64,000 nucleotides of DNA from Cyclina sinensis (lineage: Eukaryota > Mollusca > Bivalvia > Venerida > Veneridae). This document shows positions 1 to 12,200 of this stretch, one piece after another; the stretch's first letter is position 1; each line of letters opens with the position of its first letter. The DNA is taken from NCBI GenBank assembly GCA_012932295.1, contig JAAONU010000006.1, positions 33,320,882 through 33,384,881 on the forward strand, read 5' to 3'. The notes beneath the pieces are model-generated. The model searched no databases and had not been told where the DNA came from. It saw only the letters and a program-made list of their open reading frames with translations. Made by a program: the position numbers and the translations under genes.

Positions 1-78
1 AAGCGTTTAAAAGTATTCCTTCCTTTTTGGACTTATACTTTTAAAGAACACTTCAGTAGCACGCAAACATCGTGCACG

Positions 79-226
79 ATGAACTGGCGACGCACAAAAT
101 TCAGTATAGTGGCCATTGTGCTGCAAGTTTTGTTTATCATCATTTTTGGAGTACTTGGAGAGTATGGAGAAACGGCTCGAGCCAAGAACCCAGTGCCGGC
201 CGAAGCGGTGTCCGGCATGTATCCAT
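79..226 (+). CDS. Rh channel exon 1 (start codon)
   Basis: Codes residues 1-49 plus one base. It begins with MNWRRTKF and a hydrophobic first helix ([17 protein letters not shown]), as in other Rh proteins, followed by the first outer loop. The ATG at 79 is the first in frame for this helix and gives the usual short cytoplasmic N-terminus. The donor GTAAGT is at 227-232, so the exon ends in phase 1. The outer loop has no N-glycosylation sequon here, unlike vertebrate RhB/RhC. Confidence 0.9.
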
Positions 227-3200
227 GTAAGTTCGAATTTTTATTGTTTGTGACCGTTTTCCAGATGTCAATCTGTTATTTTACTGTTACGTTTGTAATC
301 GTGCTGTTGCGTTTTAACAGTGCAGTCTAGGTTGTTAGATTAACGTTTTGATACAGCGTTGGAGTCTAGTTAAGAATCATGTTGTTTCATTTACCATTGG
401 CTGAAAACATTGCTGTGGAGTTTAGCTTCTTGTTGTTTCGTTTAGCATAAACAAAGGTACTGCTATCGTACAGCACATAAAAATGAATACAACTATAATA
501 GCAAATAACAAAGATACTGTCAGTGTTACAGCGCAAAAAATGATACTGCAACTGTAACAGCGCATAACAATGATACTGCAACAAAACAGCGCATAACAAT
601 GATACTGCAACAAAACAGCGCATAACAATGATTCTGCAACAAAAACAGCGCATAACAATGATAGTGCAACAGAAACATCGCATATCAATGATACTGCAAA
701 AGAAACAGCGCATAACAATGATACTGCAACAAAAACAGCGCATAACAATGATAGTGCAACAGAAACAGCGCATAAAAATGATAGTGCAAAAAAAACAGCG
801 CATAAAATGATACTGCAACAGAAACTGATTATTACAATGATACTGCAACAGAAACTGATCATTACAATAATAGTGCAACAAAAACAGCGCATACCAATGA
901 TACTGCAACAAAAAACAGCGCATAACACCGATACTAAAACTATTACAGCGCATAACGCCGATACTGCACCAAATACAGCGCATAACAATGATACTGCAAC
1001 AGAAACAGATCATTACAATGATACTGCAACAAAAACAGCGCATAACAATGATACTGTAACAAAAACAGCGCATAACAATGAAACTGCAACAAAAACAGCA
1101 AATAATAATGATAGTGCAACAGAAACAGCGCATAACAATGATAGTGCAACAGAAACAGCGCATAACAATGATACTGCAACAAAAAAAGCGCATTACAATA
1201 AAACTGCAACAAAAACAGCGCATTACAATGAAACTGCAACAAAAACAGCGCATAACAATGATACTGCAACAAAAACAGCGCATAACAATGATACTGCAAC
1301 TGTATCAGCGCATAACAATGTTACTGCAACTGAATCAGCGCATAACAATGTTACTGCAACTGTATCAGCGCATAACAATGATACTGCAACAAAACAGCGC
1401 ATAACAATGATTCTGCAACAAAAACAGCGTATAACAATAATACTGCAACTGTAACAGCGCATAACAATGATACTGCAACAAAAACAGCGCATAACAATGA
1501 TAGTGCAACAGAAACATCGCATATCAATGATACTGCAAAAGAAACAGCGCATAACAATGATACTGCAACAAAAACAGCGCATAACAATGATAGTGCAACA
1601 GAAACAGCGCATAACAATGATAGTGCAAAAAAACAGCGCATAACAATGATACTGCAACAGAAACTGATCATTTCAATGATAGTGCAACAAAAACAGCGCA
1701 TACAAATGATACTGCAACAAAAAACAGCGCATAACACCGATACTAAAACTATTACAGCGCATAACACCGATACTGCACCAAATACAGCGCATAACAATGA
1801 TACTGCAACAGAAACAGATCATTACAATGATACTGCAACAAAAACAGCGCATAACAATGATACTGCAACAAAAACAGCGCATAACAATGAAACTGCAACA
1901 AAAACAGCAAATAATAATGATAGTGCAACAGAAACAGCGCATAACAATGATAGTGCAACAGCAACAGCGCATAACAATGACACTGCAACAAAAACAGCGC
2001 ATTGCAATAAAACTGCAACAAAAACAGCGCATTACAATGAAACTGCCACAAAAACAGCGCATAACAATGATACTGTAACTGTTATAGAGTATAACAATGA
2101 TTCTGTAAACTGTTACAGCGAATAACAAAGATACTGCAACTGTAATTGTGAATAACACTGATACTGCAGCTGCTTCAGAAAAAAAATGCTTGGATTGAAG
2201 TTTCATATATGTTACGAGCATTTCTATTTAGCTTCTACATCGCGGTCTGTTTGTTCAATTTTTCATGATGGCATGTGAGCATGTTTTCACAAAATTCAAA
2301 ACAACAACAACAACAACAAAGGAATCAATGAACTTGTTTGTAATACATACGAATTTAGTAAAGTCTTTGATTTTGTATAATCTATTAGCGACTTCAAATG
2401 CATATCGTACCCACACCATGGAGTAGGTCTGACTGACTAACTTAAATTCAGTCAAAGTAATTTATAACTCACCAAAGACATTAGTCTTGTTTTTTCTGTC
2501 ACATGTGTGTTCAATGCCATTGTATACCCGTCGTTTTCAAATTTTAATAGGATTTTATCTCGCTCAAATATCAGGGCTTATCTTTGGGAGCATTCGTGGT
2601 CACGTAAAATAAATGGCTTTGGCTATGTTCGCCGATTATAATACATCTGTGTATTCTAATGCTTTACTATCAAGGACAGAACATAATGCATAAATACATG
2701 CTTTTTATGATACTAGTCTGTGCCGGCAGAAGCGATGCGTATTATGTTTTTTTGTCTTATAACAATTCAGAAGTCGGCGTTTGTCGCCATCATTTTGCCT
2801 CTACCTCTAGGATATTTTAAACAACGCTCAGCTGACGGGTTTCGAAACCGCAACCTGCTTATGTCTGTACCGGAAGCATTTAATTTTCTACATTTTTTTA
2901 AATTTTTAAAATTTTCTGAGAAGTAAGGTTTTAAAAAATTTCCGAGAAGTAAGATTATTCAGGAAGTCAGTTCTATGTAATAATTGTTATTCTTGTGTCA
3001 TAAATGCGAACATCAGCCCTATACAGCTATGTTTATCGGGAAAATAGATATAGAGAATAAAAAGTGAATACATGTATTATGTACAATACAGTACAGTTAT
3101 TAAAAGTGTCCAAAGTATCACCAATAAACTGTCATACTATGTCGCATGCCGGTGAATTGTTGTTTCAGTGGCTAATATATGCCCTGGAGATATTATAACG

Positions 3201-6200
3201 GAGATGACCATGAAATTACAGTAAAGTATTTAAACCAACTGGACGAACCAGTTGTGAAATTAAGCGCGTAATAATGTAGGTTTGGTATGGATTTAGATGA
3301 AAACGTTCGGTCAGCGGGGATAATAGGTGTTGTAAGAGCATATAAGATTACACAACGTGAAATCATGGTTGCGTAAAAAAGCCAACACGATATAAAAATG
3401 CTATTTAAAGATTTAAAAAGATCTAAAAAGATTAAAAAGGGGTGGTTCAAATATGATTTGATTTAAGTGTACTCAAGCTACTCTTTTGATAAATTAGCAC
3501 TATCAAGTTGCAAAAAAAGTTCATTATGTTACTTCCAGCCAATACAAAGGGTTACAAAAATTTCTCAAGTTACCATGCAGTTAGACGCTAATGGTGGTAC
3601 TATAGTTACTATAGTTATTTTCAAGCTATTCATAATAAAAACCTCGTTAAGACCTCGCCTTTCAGCAAACTGTACACTCTCTTCTTTCTATAAGTCTAGA
3701 CTGACTGATGGAATAATGATGAAAAATTGACTTGAACTGTTTGATACAACAGAACATCAGCAGCAGCAGCAAGGCAGCAGCAGCAGCAGCAACAACAACA
3801 ACAATAATAATAATAATGATAATGAAATAACAGCATTCAGTAATATAAAATAATATAATAATTATGATAATGATCATACTTATATATTAATTGAATAGAT
3901 GTAATGTGAATCAGAAACAATGATGTTGCTGTTGGTGATTATGACAATGATAATGAAAAGAAATGGCATTGGTAACATTTTTCAGTTTAAGAGTTAGACT
4001 AGAACTAGCTATTTAACCAGCAAAATAATCATACGGGTCATTTCAACCATAAGCGGTTTCTTGTTTATACTAAGTTATCATTCTACCATAATATTTTTTA
4101 TCATTTTCAGCTGTTTCCGCAGCACATATAAATTGTAAACATACACACGTTATTTAGACAATATAGCACGTTGTTAGTGCCCTGTTATTAGAGTTTTATG
4201 CAAACAAGCACCAAGTTGTAACCGTAAATGAAAACTCCAAAAAAAGTTTGTTTGTCTTTCAGAAGAAAAAATATATACGCTGCTTCATCTGAAAATATGT
4301 TTTTGGCAATTAATTATTCAGAAAATTGTGTGGTTCAACACTGTTATCTGAGACGCATGGGAACATTAATATTAATGGTTTATTCATGGCAAGACAAATA
4401 ACATTCATCTTTCGACCTCTTTCCCTTAGTGTTAAAAGTTTGGGGAAACTGAGTTTTTTCTTTCCCTTTAATCAATAAAACACAAAAAAGGGAAAACGTT
4501 TGACAGGAAACGTAAAATATATCAATTAAATGTGAAAATAAAACCTGTTTTTCAAACACTAGAAATGATGTGGGTTTTTTCCTTATAGGAGTTTAAATTG
4601 TTAAATATTTCAAACATTTAGCTATTTTCACCTGATTTCTTCTTCAATCATATCGTATTCATTTAGTCTAGGGATATTGTATTTTGTTTTTTGGGGAAAA
4701 TGCTAATGAGGCTTTTGACTTTTTTTTCAAGGTTTCGCCTGACATTTCCTGATAAGTATCAAATGCTTAATAGCTTTTAGATATTTAAAAAATAGCTTTT
4801 AACAAGAGTACACTCTATTGTATACCTGACCACTCTTGTTACAGTGTAGTTCGCTTGACCGTCTAATTCCAGTTAATATGCAGTCTAAATGACAGCAGGT
4901 AAACAAAAATTGTCTAGTTTTGAAATTCCACTTCACCAGCCGAAAATGGAAGAATTCATTCTTGCACACACAAAAAACAACAACAAAAAACAAAATAATA
5001 ACACCGAAATGTACCGAAATAAAAAAAAATGTGCAAACATGCTAACTTGAAGATTGTTTAGACAAATGCAAAGCAAAACATTATCTTTAAACCGATATGG
5101 CCTGTATCTTGGCATACTTTTTATTCTAGTTTGAAACTTGATACGATAACTTTTTATATTAGCTTGACAAGTTGCAGAAACCAGTATTTTTGTAGCAAAT
5201 ACATGTAAAATTTGACCTCATTTTACGTTTAGAATTTTTATTACTATGTAAATAACTGGGGTTCATTGTATTGTTGTGAACATATCATTAAATCGTTTCA
5301 TGCCTTACGTGACCTCGATGATTTAGTTGTCTGCTTATAGAACAGGTCTTAAAAACATGTAACTTTATATTCTTTTTTCTGTTATATCTGTTTGTACAAA
5401 AAAGATTGACCACAGATATTTCTGTGTTTCTCTTTTGTGATTAAATTGGAAATAAGGTCGGGTAACAATGATGCTATCTTTAAGTTTAGCGTCCCATGTT
5501 GAGGTACCTTAATTGGACACAAAAGCGTCTACGGTGTTCTTTTTTTAATTGGGCTTGGACTAACTTAAATGGTCATACGCTGTATTAAAAAGAAGGGCGC
5601 AGGTCACTGCTTTCTTCCATGCCTTGTCGACCATTGATTGATTAATTGATAGTATCAAGTGTCATGGAATTTGCATTGTCTTCTCAGGTAGTCTGCGTAT
5701 CATTAACGTAAGATAATGTAATGTTACTACATGAACTTTAATATAAAGAAAGAAAGAAAGATGTAAAAAAAACAAGCGAAAAAGAAAAAAAAATTTATTA
5801 GAGTTCAAGTAAGCTGGTGTACTCACTCGACTGTAATATCATTTTTAGAATCATAGCAGACAATATTTAAGATTTTGATTCAAAATTTCATGAAAAGCCA
5901 TAGTTTGGCCAACCTTTTTTTTCATTGTACCATTCGAGTAAGTCCACATGCTTCAGCATTATAGACCAGTGGACCACATTCCCCGCATCCGTCTTTTTTT
6001 GTATTTTTGAATGTTCATTTGAATCCCAAACTATATTTTCAAAAGTACATTTGAATCCCCAGTAACAGGCCAGAAGTGTATTTTCGATTGCAGGATTTAA
6101 TCCCCAACTAAAGATCAGTAGCTCATTTGATTTCCCACCTACCAACTACATGCTTACTTCAAAAACAAAGTTTTCATATTTATTTGAGAGAAACGAATGG

Positions 6201-9200
6201 TTTAAAACACCATGTGTTAAATACCTTTATCTGGAACCTTCTGTAAAAAAATAACAATATGATAATACTGTCAAAATACTTCGCTACAAAAATATTTTGT
6301 CCTTGATAAACTTTTAGAAAAGCATAATTTCAGGCATCTGGGTACAAAACGATCTTTTATGTTTTATGAAAATGTAAGTTAGAAACGATAATAAAAGACA
6401 TAAAACTTTAATGTGCATGGTCGTGATTACCGCAAAATCGTTATGTTCAAAGTCCGAATCCAAAAAGCGCCATAAATTTAACAGTTTATCTATATACAGT
6501 AAAAGTACATATGCTACTTATGAGGTATTTAATGCTACAAAATTTCAAATTTGCAAATTGTATCGAATTAACGATGCTGAAAAGATGACATTAGGTTATG
6601 CACTACATGAACTGAGCAGTAGCAGTAATTGGCAGTAGAAAAAACGTAAAGTTGACAGTAGCAGTAGTTAACAGTAGCATTAGGTCAAATATTCGTTAGA
6701 TATAAACAGAATCATAAAGCAAAGAAAGAATCTTTGGGGGGTGGGGGGTGGGGGGGGGGGCAGGGGGGACATTCGAAAGCTGGGATTTTTTTCTTTACCC
6801 CCACTCCTGTCTATTGCTATCGATTGATACAGCCAACTTCACGTTTTACCTACTGCTACTGTTATCTATTGATACATCCAACTTCACGTTCTGCCTACTG
6901 CTACTGCTGTTACTGCTACTGCCAACTTCACGTTTTACCTACTGCTACTGATATCTACTGCTACTCACAGCTTCACGTTTTACCTTCTGCTACTGATATC
7001 TACTGCTACTCACAGCTTCACGTTTTACCTTCTGCTACTGATATCTACTGCTACTGCCAACTTCACGTTTTACGTACTGCTACTGCTGTTACTGCTACTG
7101 CCAACTTCACGTTTTACCTACTGCTACGGCTATCTTCTGTTACTGCTACCTTCACGTCTAATTTGTTTCTATTTCCCACTATTTTTGCAAACTTCCTACT
7201 AGTTATAATGTGACATATTGTTTACGATTTGGTGAAAATGTCCTCTGAAATTTCATCTGTAGTTTCCCGAGTAGTAACTTTTTACATGTGTTTTATTTCC
7301 ATATCCTGTTTACAAATTCGTGGAGACACAATCATGTATATCCATATCACTGTCAAATTCACCCGCAATTTTCCCACACTTCCGGTTACTTTGTTTACAT
7401 CTACAATGAATCTAGTAATAACTAGTGTTGTCCTTTTTCTGTTAATAAATGCATATAGGTTTACAAGTTCTGGTCAACCCTCACCATCTTCCCAACTAGG
7501 CTCTATATTAATCTCAGTTCAACGGTCTTGTAGGCGATTTTCTTACAATCAAGCAGAGGTCCCAAGCAAGTGCTCGCTGATATTAATTCACTGTCTCCTA
7601 GCTACCCAAACATCAGATATTGAGGCCAACCCAGGACCAAAAACAAAATATCCTTGTGGAACATGTCTTAAAGAGGTTACTTGGAACGATAAAGGCATCC
7701 TGTGTGACTCTTGCAATACCTGGTATCACTGTGATTGTCATGGGCTAGGAGACAAAACTTACAACTTCTTATCTAATTCAAGCTTTTCTTGGTTTTGCAT
7801 CACATGTGGAAGTCACAACCATTCAACATCACTAGCAGTCTCACTGGACAGTCTAGGCTCCCTATCAAGTTTCACCCCCTGGAACATGCCTCTGATGATC
7901 TTCCTCACTAAAGCAGCCCAGTGAGAAAACTAGTCGCCATGGTTATCCAAAAGCGAACTCTACCCCCAAACAGTGTAAAAATAAAGGAAAGAAAAAGGTC
8001 TAACTACAGTCCGAAGAAAGACTCACTATTCTCAATATTGACAGTCGTTCTGTCAATAACAAAATTCCTGAATTGTATCAAGTTACTGATCAAGTCAAAC
8101 CTGATATAATCTGCTGCACTGAAACTTGGTTAAAACCCAGCACCTACACTGCAGAAATTTTCCCCAGCCACCTTGGCTACCAGGTTTATAGAAATGACAG
8201 AACAATTGGCAAGGGTGGAGGTGTCCTCCTTGCAGTCACAAATAACCTACTTAGTGAAGAACAGCCAGACTTTAAAATTGTAACATCATATGGTCAAAAA
8301 TTTCAATAACTGGTATCAAAGACATATATGTCTCTGCATACTACAAGCCCCATGAAATTGATTAACACTCACTCAAGTAACTTTGGTCATCTATAGTAAA
8401 AATTCCTCAAAACAACAACATCTGGATATTAGATGACTTCAATCTCCCAGACAATCTCCTGGTCACGTCTATGACACAAAAGTCTTACCAAGCTTAGGTA
8501 CATCAGACCATGGTATAGTCCTCCATGAACTTAAGGCCAAAAGAGGGCGAATCAGGCAAACCCCTCGACTGGTCAAATCATACAAGAAAGCAAACTGGTC
8601 TGACTTCAAAAATGACCTGGCCACTTTCAGTAGGACGTTCAATCAAAATGCAGACCAAAACCAATTATGGGACATGTTCAAAACCGAGATCAAAATGTTA
8701 TCATCCAAACACATACCGTCAAGACAATGCAAAAATAAAGCAGATTTACCATGGGTTACTCACGATATTGTCAAACAGATTAGGAATAGGAACACGCTCT
8801 GCACAAAAATAAAAAGGTCTCGGTCACAGAATTGTCAGAACATAAAGAAATTCAAACATCTTAAGGCATCAGTGCAAAAACAAATAAGAAATGCTTATTG
8901 GTCATATCTAGAGTCAATCATCTTCTCAGATAATACAGATCCAGGTCATAGGAAAAAACTCTACAACTTTATTAAACACAACTAGAACTATCACTAAAGG
9001 TGATTATGATACCTCATAACTCATGAGGTATCATCCAGAAACTGATTTTCTATTCTTAGTTAAAGTGAACGGTGACCTTGATCGAACTGGCCTTATTTTC
9101 AATCCAAAACGTCGTCTTTCTAGAAACTATCTTTAAAAAGTTTCATCATAATATCTCATTCGTAACTTTAGTTATTGAGCAGAAACTATTTTTTAATTTA

Positions 9201-12200
9201 ATTAACAGTGACCTTGACCTTGGCCCCCTCAGTCCCATTGTCGAAGTTGACCTGTATGTAATGATGCTACATCTGTGTACCAAAAATGTTTTAATCTGTC
9301 AAGCCATTCATGAATTATTGTCCATAAACCGTTTCTCAATTTTTAGTAACAGTGACCTTGACCTTAGCCCCCACCAGCCCCAATATCGATGTTACACCTG
9401 TGTACCAAAAATTGTTTAAATCTGTCAAGCCATTCATGAGTTATTGTCTGGAAACCGTTTTTTCTATTTCAAGGAACCTTGACCTTGGCCCCACCAGCCC
9501 CAATATCGAACTTGACCTGTATCTTATGATGTTAAACCTGTGTACCCAAAACTTTTTAATCAGTCTAGCCATTCATGCGTAATCATGCAAAAACCGTTTT
9601 TCTATTTTTAGTAACAGTGACCTTGACCTTGGCCCCACAAGCCCCAATATTGATGTTACACCTGTGTACCAAAAATTGTTTAAATCTGTCAAGCCTTTCA
9701 TGAGTTATTGTCCGGAAACCGATTTTCTATTTTTAGTAACAGTGACCTTGACCTTAGCCCCACCAGCCCCAATATCGATGTTACACCTGTGTACCAAAAA
9801 TTGTTTAAATCTGTCAAGCCATTCATGAGTTATTGTCTGGAAACCGTTTTTTCTATTTCAAGGAACCTTGACCTTGGCCCCACCAGCCCTAGTATCGAAC
9901 TTGACCTGTATCTTATGATGTTAAACCTGTGTACCAAAAACTTTTTTAATCAGTCTAGCCATTCATGCGTAATCATGCAAAAACCGTTTTTCTATTTTTA
10001 GTAACAGTGACCTTGACCTTGGCCCCACAAGCCCTAATATTGATGTTACACCTGTGTACCAAAAATTGTTTTAATCTGTCAAGCCTTTTTTGAGTTATTG
10101 TCCGGAAACCGTTTTTCTATTTTTAGTAACAGTGACCTTGACCTTGGCCCCACCAACCCCATTATCGAACTTGACCTGTATCTTATGATGTTACAGCTGT
10201 GTACCAAACACTTTTTAAATCTGCCTAGCCTTTCATGCGTAATCATGCAAAAAAGTTTCTATTTTTAGTAACAGTGACCTTGACCTTGGCCCCACAAGCC
10301 CCAATATCGATGTTACACTTGTGTACCAAAAACTGTTTAATTCTGTCGAGCCATTGGTGAGTTAAAGTCCGGAAACCGTTTTTCTATTTTTAGTAACAGT
10401 GACCTTGACCTTGGCCCCACCAGCCCCAATATCGAACTTTATCAAACACAACTAGAACTATCACTAATAGTGATTATGATACCTCATAACTCATGAGGTG
10501 TCATCCAGAAACTGTTTTTCTATTCTTAGTTAAAGTGAACGGTGACCTTGATCGAACTGGCCCAATTTTCAATCCAAAACGTCGTCTTTCTAGAAACTAT
10601 CTTGAAAAAGTTTCATCATAATATCTCATTCGTAACTCTAGTTATTGAGCAGAAACCATTTTTTTAATTTAAGTAACAGTGACTTTGACCTTGGCCCCCA
10701 CCAGCCCCATTATCGAAGTTAACCGGTATGTAATGATGTTACATCTGTGTACCAAAAATTTGTTTTAATCTGTCAAGCCATTCATGAGTTATTGTCCAGA
10801 AACCGTTTTTCAATTTTTAGTAACAGTGACCTTGACCTTGGCCACAGCAGCCTTAATATCGTTGTTACACCTGTGTACCAAAAATTGTTTAAATCTGTCA
10901 GGCCATTCATGAGTTATTGTTTGGAAACCGTTTTTCTATTTTTAGTAACAGTGACCTTGACCTTGGCCCCACCAGCCCCAATATCGAACTTGACCTGTAT
11001 CTTGGTGGTCCCCTTTCAAAGTTGTTCAAATGGTTCTGGTCTGTTGCATAAGTAGGTCACAGGGCCAAAAAAGAAGTTTCAAAAATGCAAATTAAAAAAA
11101 TCTTCTTGTCAGAAAGTACAAGGCCAAGAGCTGTGATATTTGGTATATGACATCATCTATAGGTCCTCTACGAAAGTTTTTCAAATTATGCCCCTAGTGC
11201 CAAAATTAGCCCCTGGGACATAGGTTTTCCATATATGTATATAGTAATAACTTAAAAAATCTTCTCCTCTGAAATGGCAAAGCCTTAAGCTTAATTATTT
11301 GGCATGAAATATTGTCTAGTGAACCTGTTCCAAGTTTGTACATAAGTAGGTCACAGGGCCATAAAAGAAGTTTCAAAAATGCAAATTAAAAAAATCTTCT
11401 TGTCAGAAAGTACAAGGCCAAGAAGTGTGATATTTGGTATATGACATCATCTATAGGTCCTGTACGAAAGTTGTTCAAATTATGCCCCTAAAGCCAAAAT
11501 TGGCCCCGCTCCAGGGGGGTCATAGGTTTTCCTTATATGTATATAGTAAAAAATTAAAAAATCTTCTCCTCTGAAATGACAAAAGCTAGAGCTTTGATAT
11601 TTGGTATATATGACATCATCTATAGGTCCTCAACCAAAGTTATTCAAATTATACCCCTAGTCTCAAAATTGGCCCCGCCCCAGGGGGTCATAGGTTTTCC
11701 TTATATGTATATAGTAAAAACTTAAAAAAATCTTCTCCTCTGAAATGACAAAGGCTAAAGCTTTGATATTTTGTATATGACATCATCTATAGGTCCTCTA
11801 CGAAAGCTGTTCAAATTATGCCCCTAGTGCCAAAATTGACCCCGCCCCAGGGGGTCAGGTTTTCCTTATATGTATATAGTAAAAACTTGAAAAATCTTCT
11901 CCTCTGAAATGACAAAGGCTAAAGATTTGATATTTTGTATATGATATCATCTATAGGTCCTCTACCAACAAATTATGCCCCTAGTGCCAAAATTGGCCCC
12001 CCAAGGGGTCATAGGTTTTCCTTACATGTATATAGTAAAAACTTGAAAAATCTCCTCCTCTGAAATGACAAGGGCTAGAGCTTTGATATTTGGTATATGA
12101 CATCATCTATAGGTCCTCTACGAAAGTTTTTCAAATTATGCCCCTAGTGCCAAAATTGGCCCCGAGGACATAGGTTTTCAATATATGTATATAGTAATAA

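Noticed and set aside
387..1283. A 298-codon open frame on the - strand (repeating [14 protein letters not shown] decapeptide) and its companions in other frames up to 2221.
   Set aside because: It is produced by the 30-bp satellite, whose period is a multiple of three; several frames on both strands are open at once and no start, splice or composition signal marks a gene.
5888..6145. 85-codon - strand ORF ([17 protein letters not shown]...).
   Set aside because: Contains two similar 15-residue pieces caused by a ~46-bp duplicated segment, and has no recognisable domain; more likely a worn repeat.
6734..7213. 159-codon frame with repeating [15 protein letters not shown].
   Set aside because: 45-bp minisatellite (15 codons per unit) joined to a G-run; not a gene.
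9072..11055. Several ~100-codon frames on the + strand in the LINE insertion.
   Set aside because: They repeat the same peptide pieces ([26 protein letters not shown]) at the array period and have no domain.
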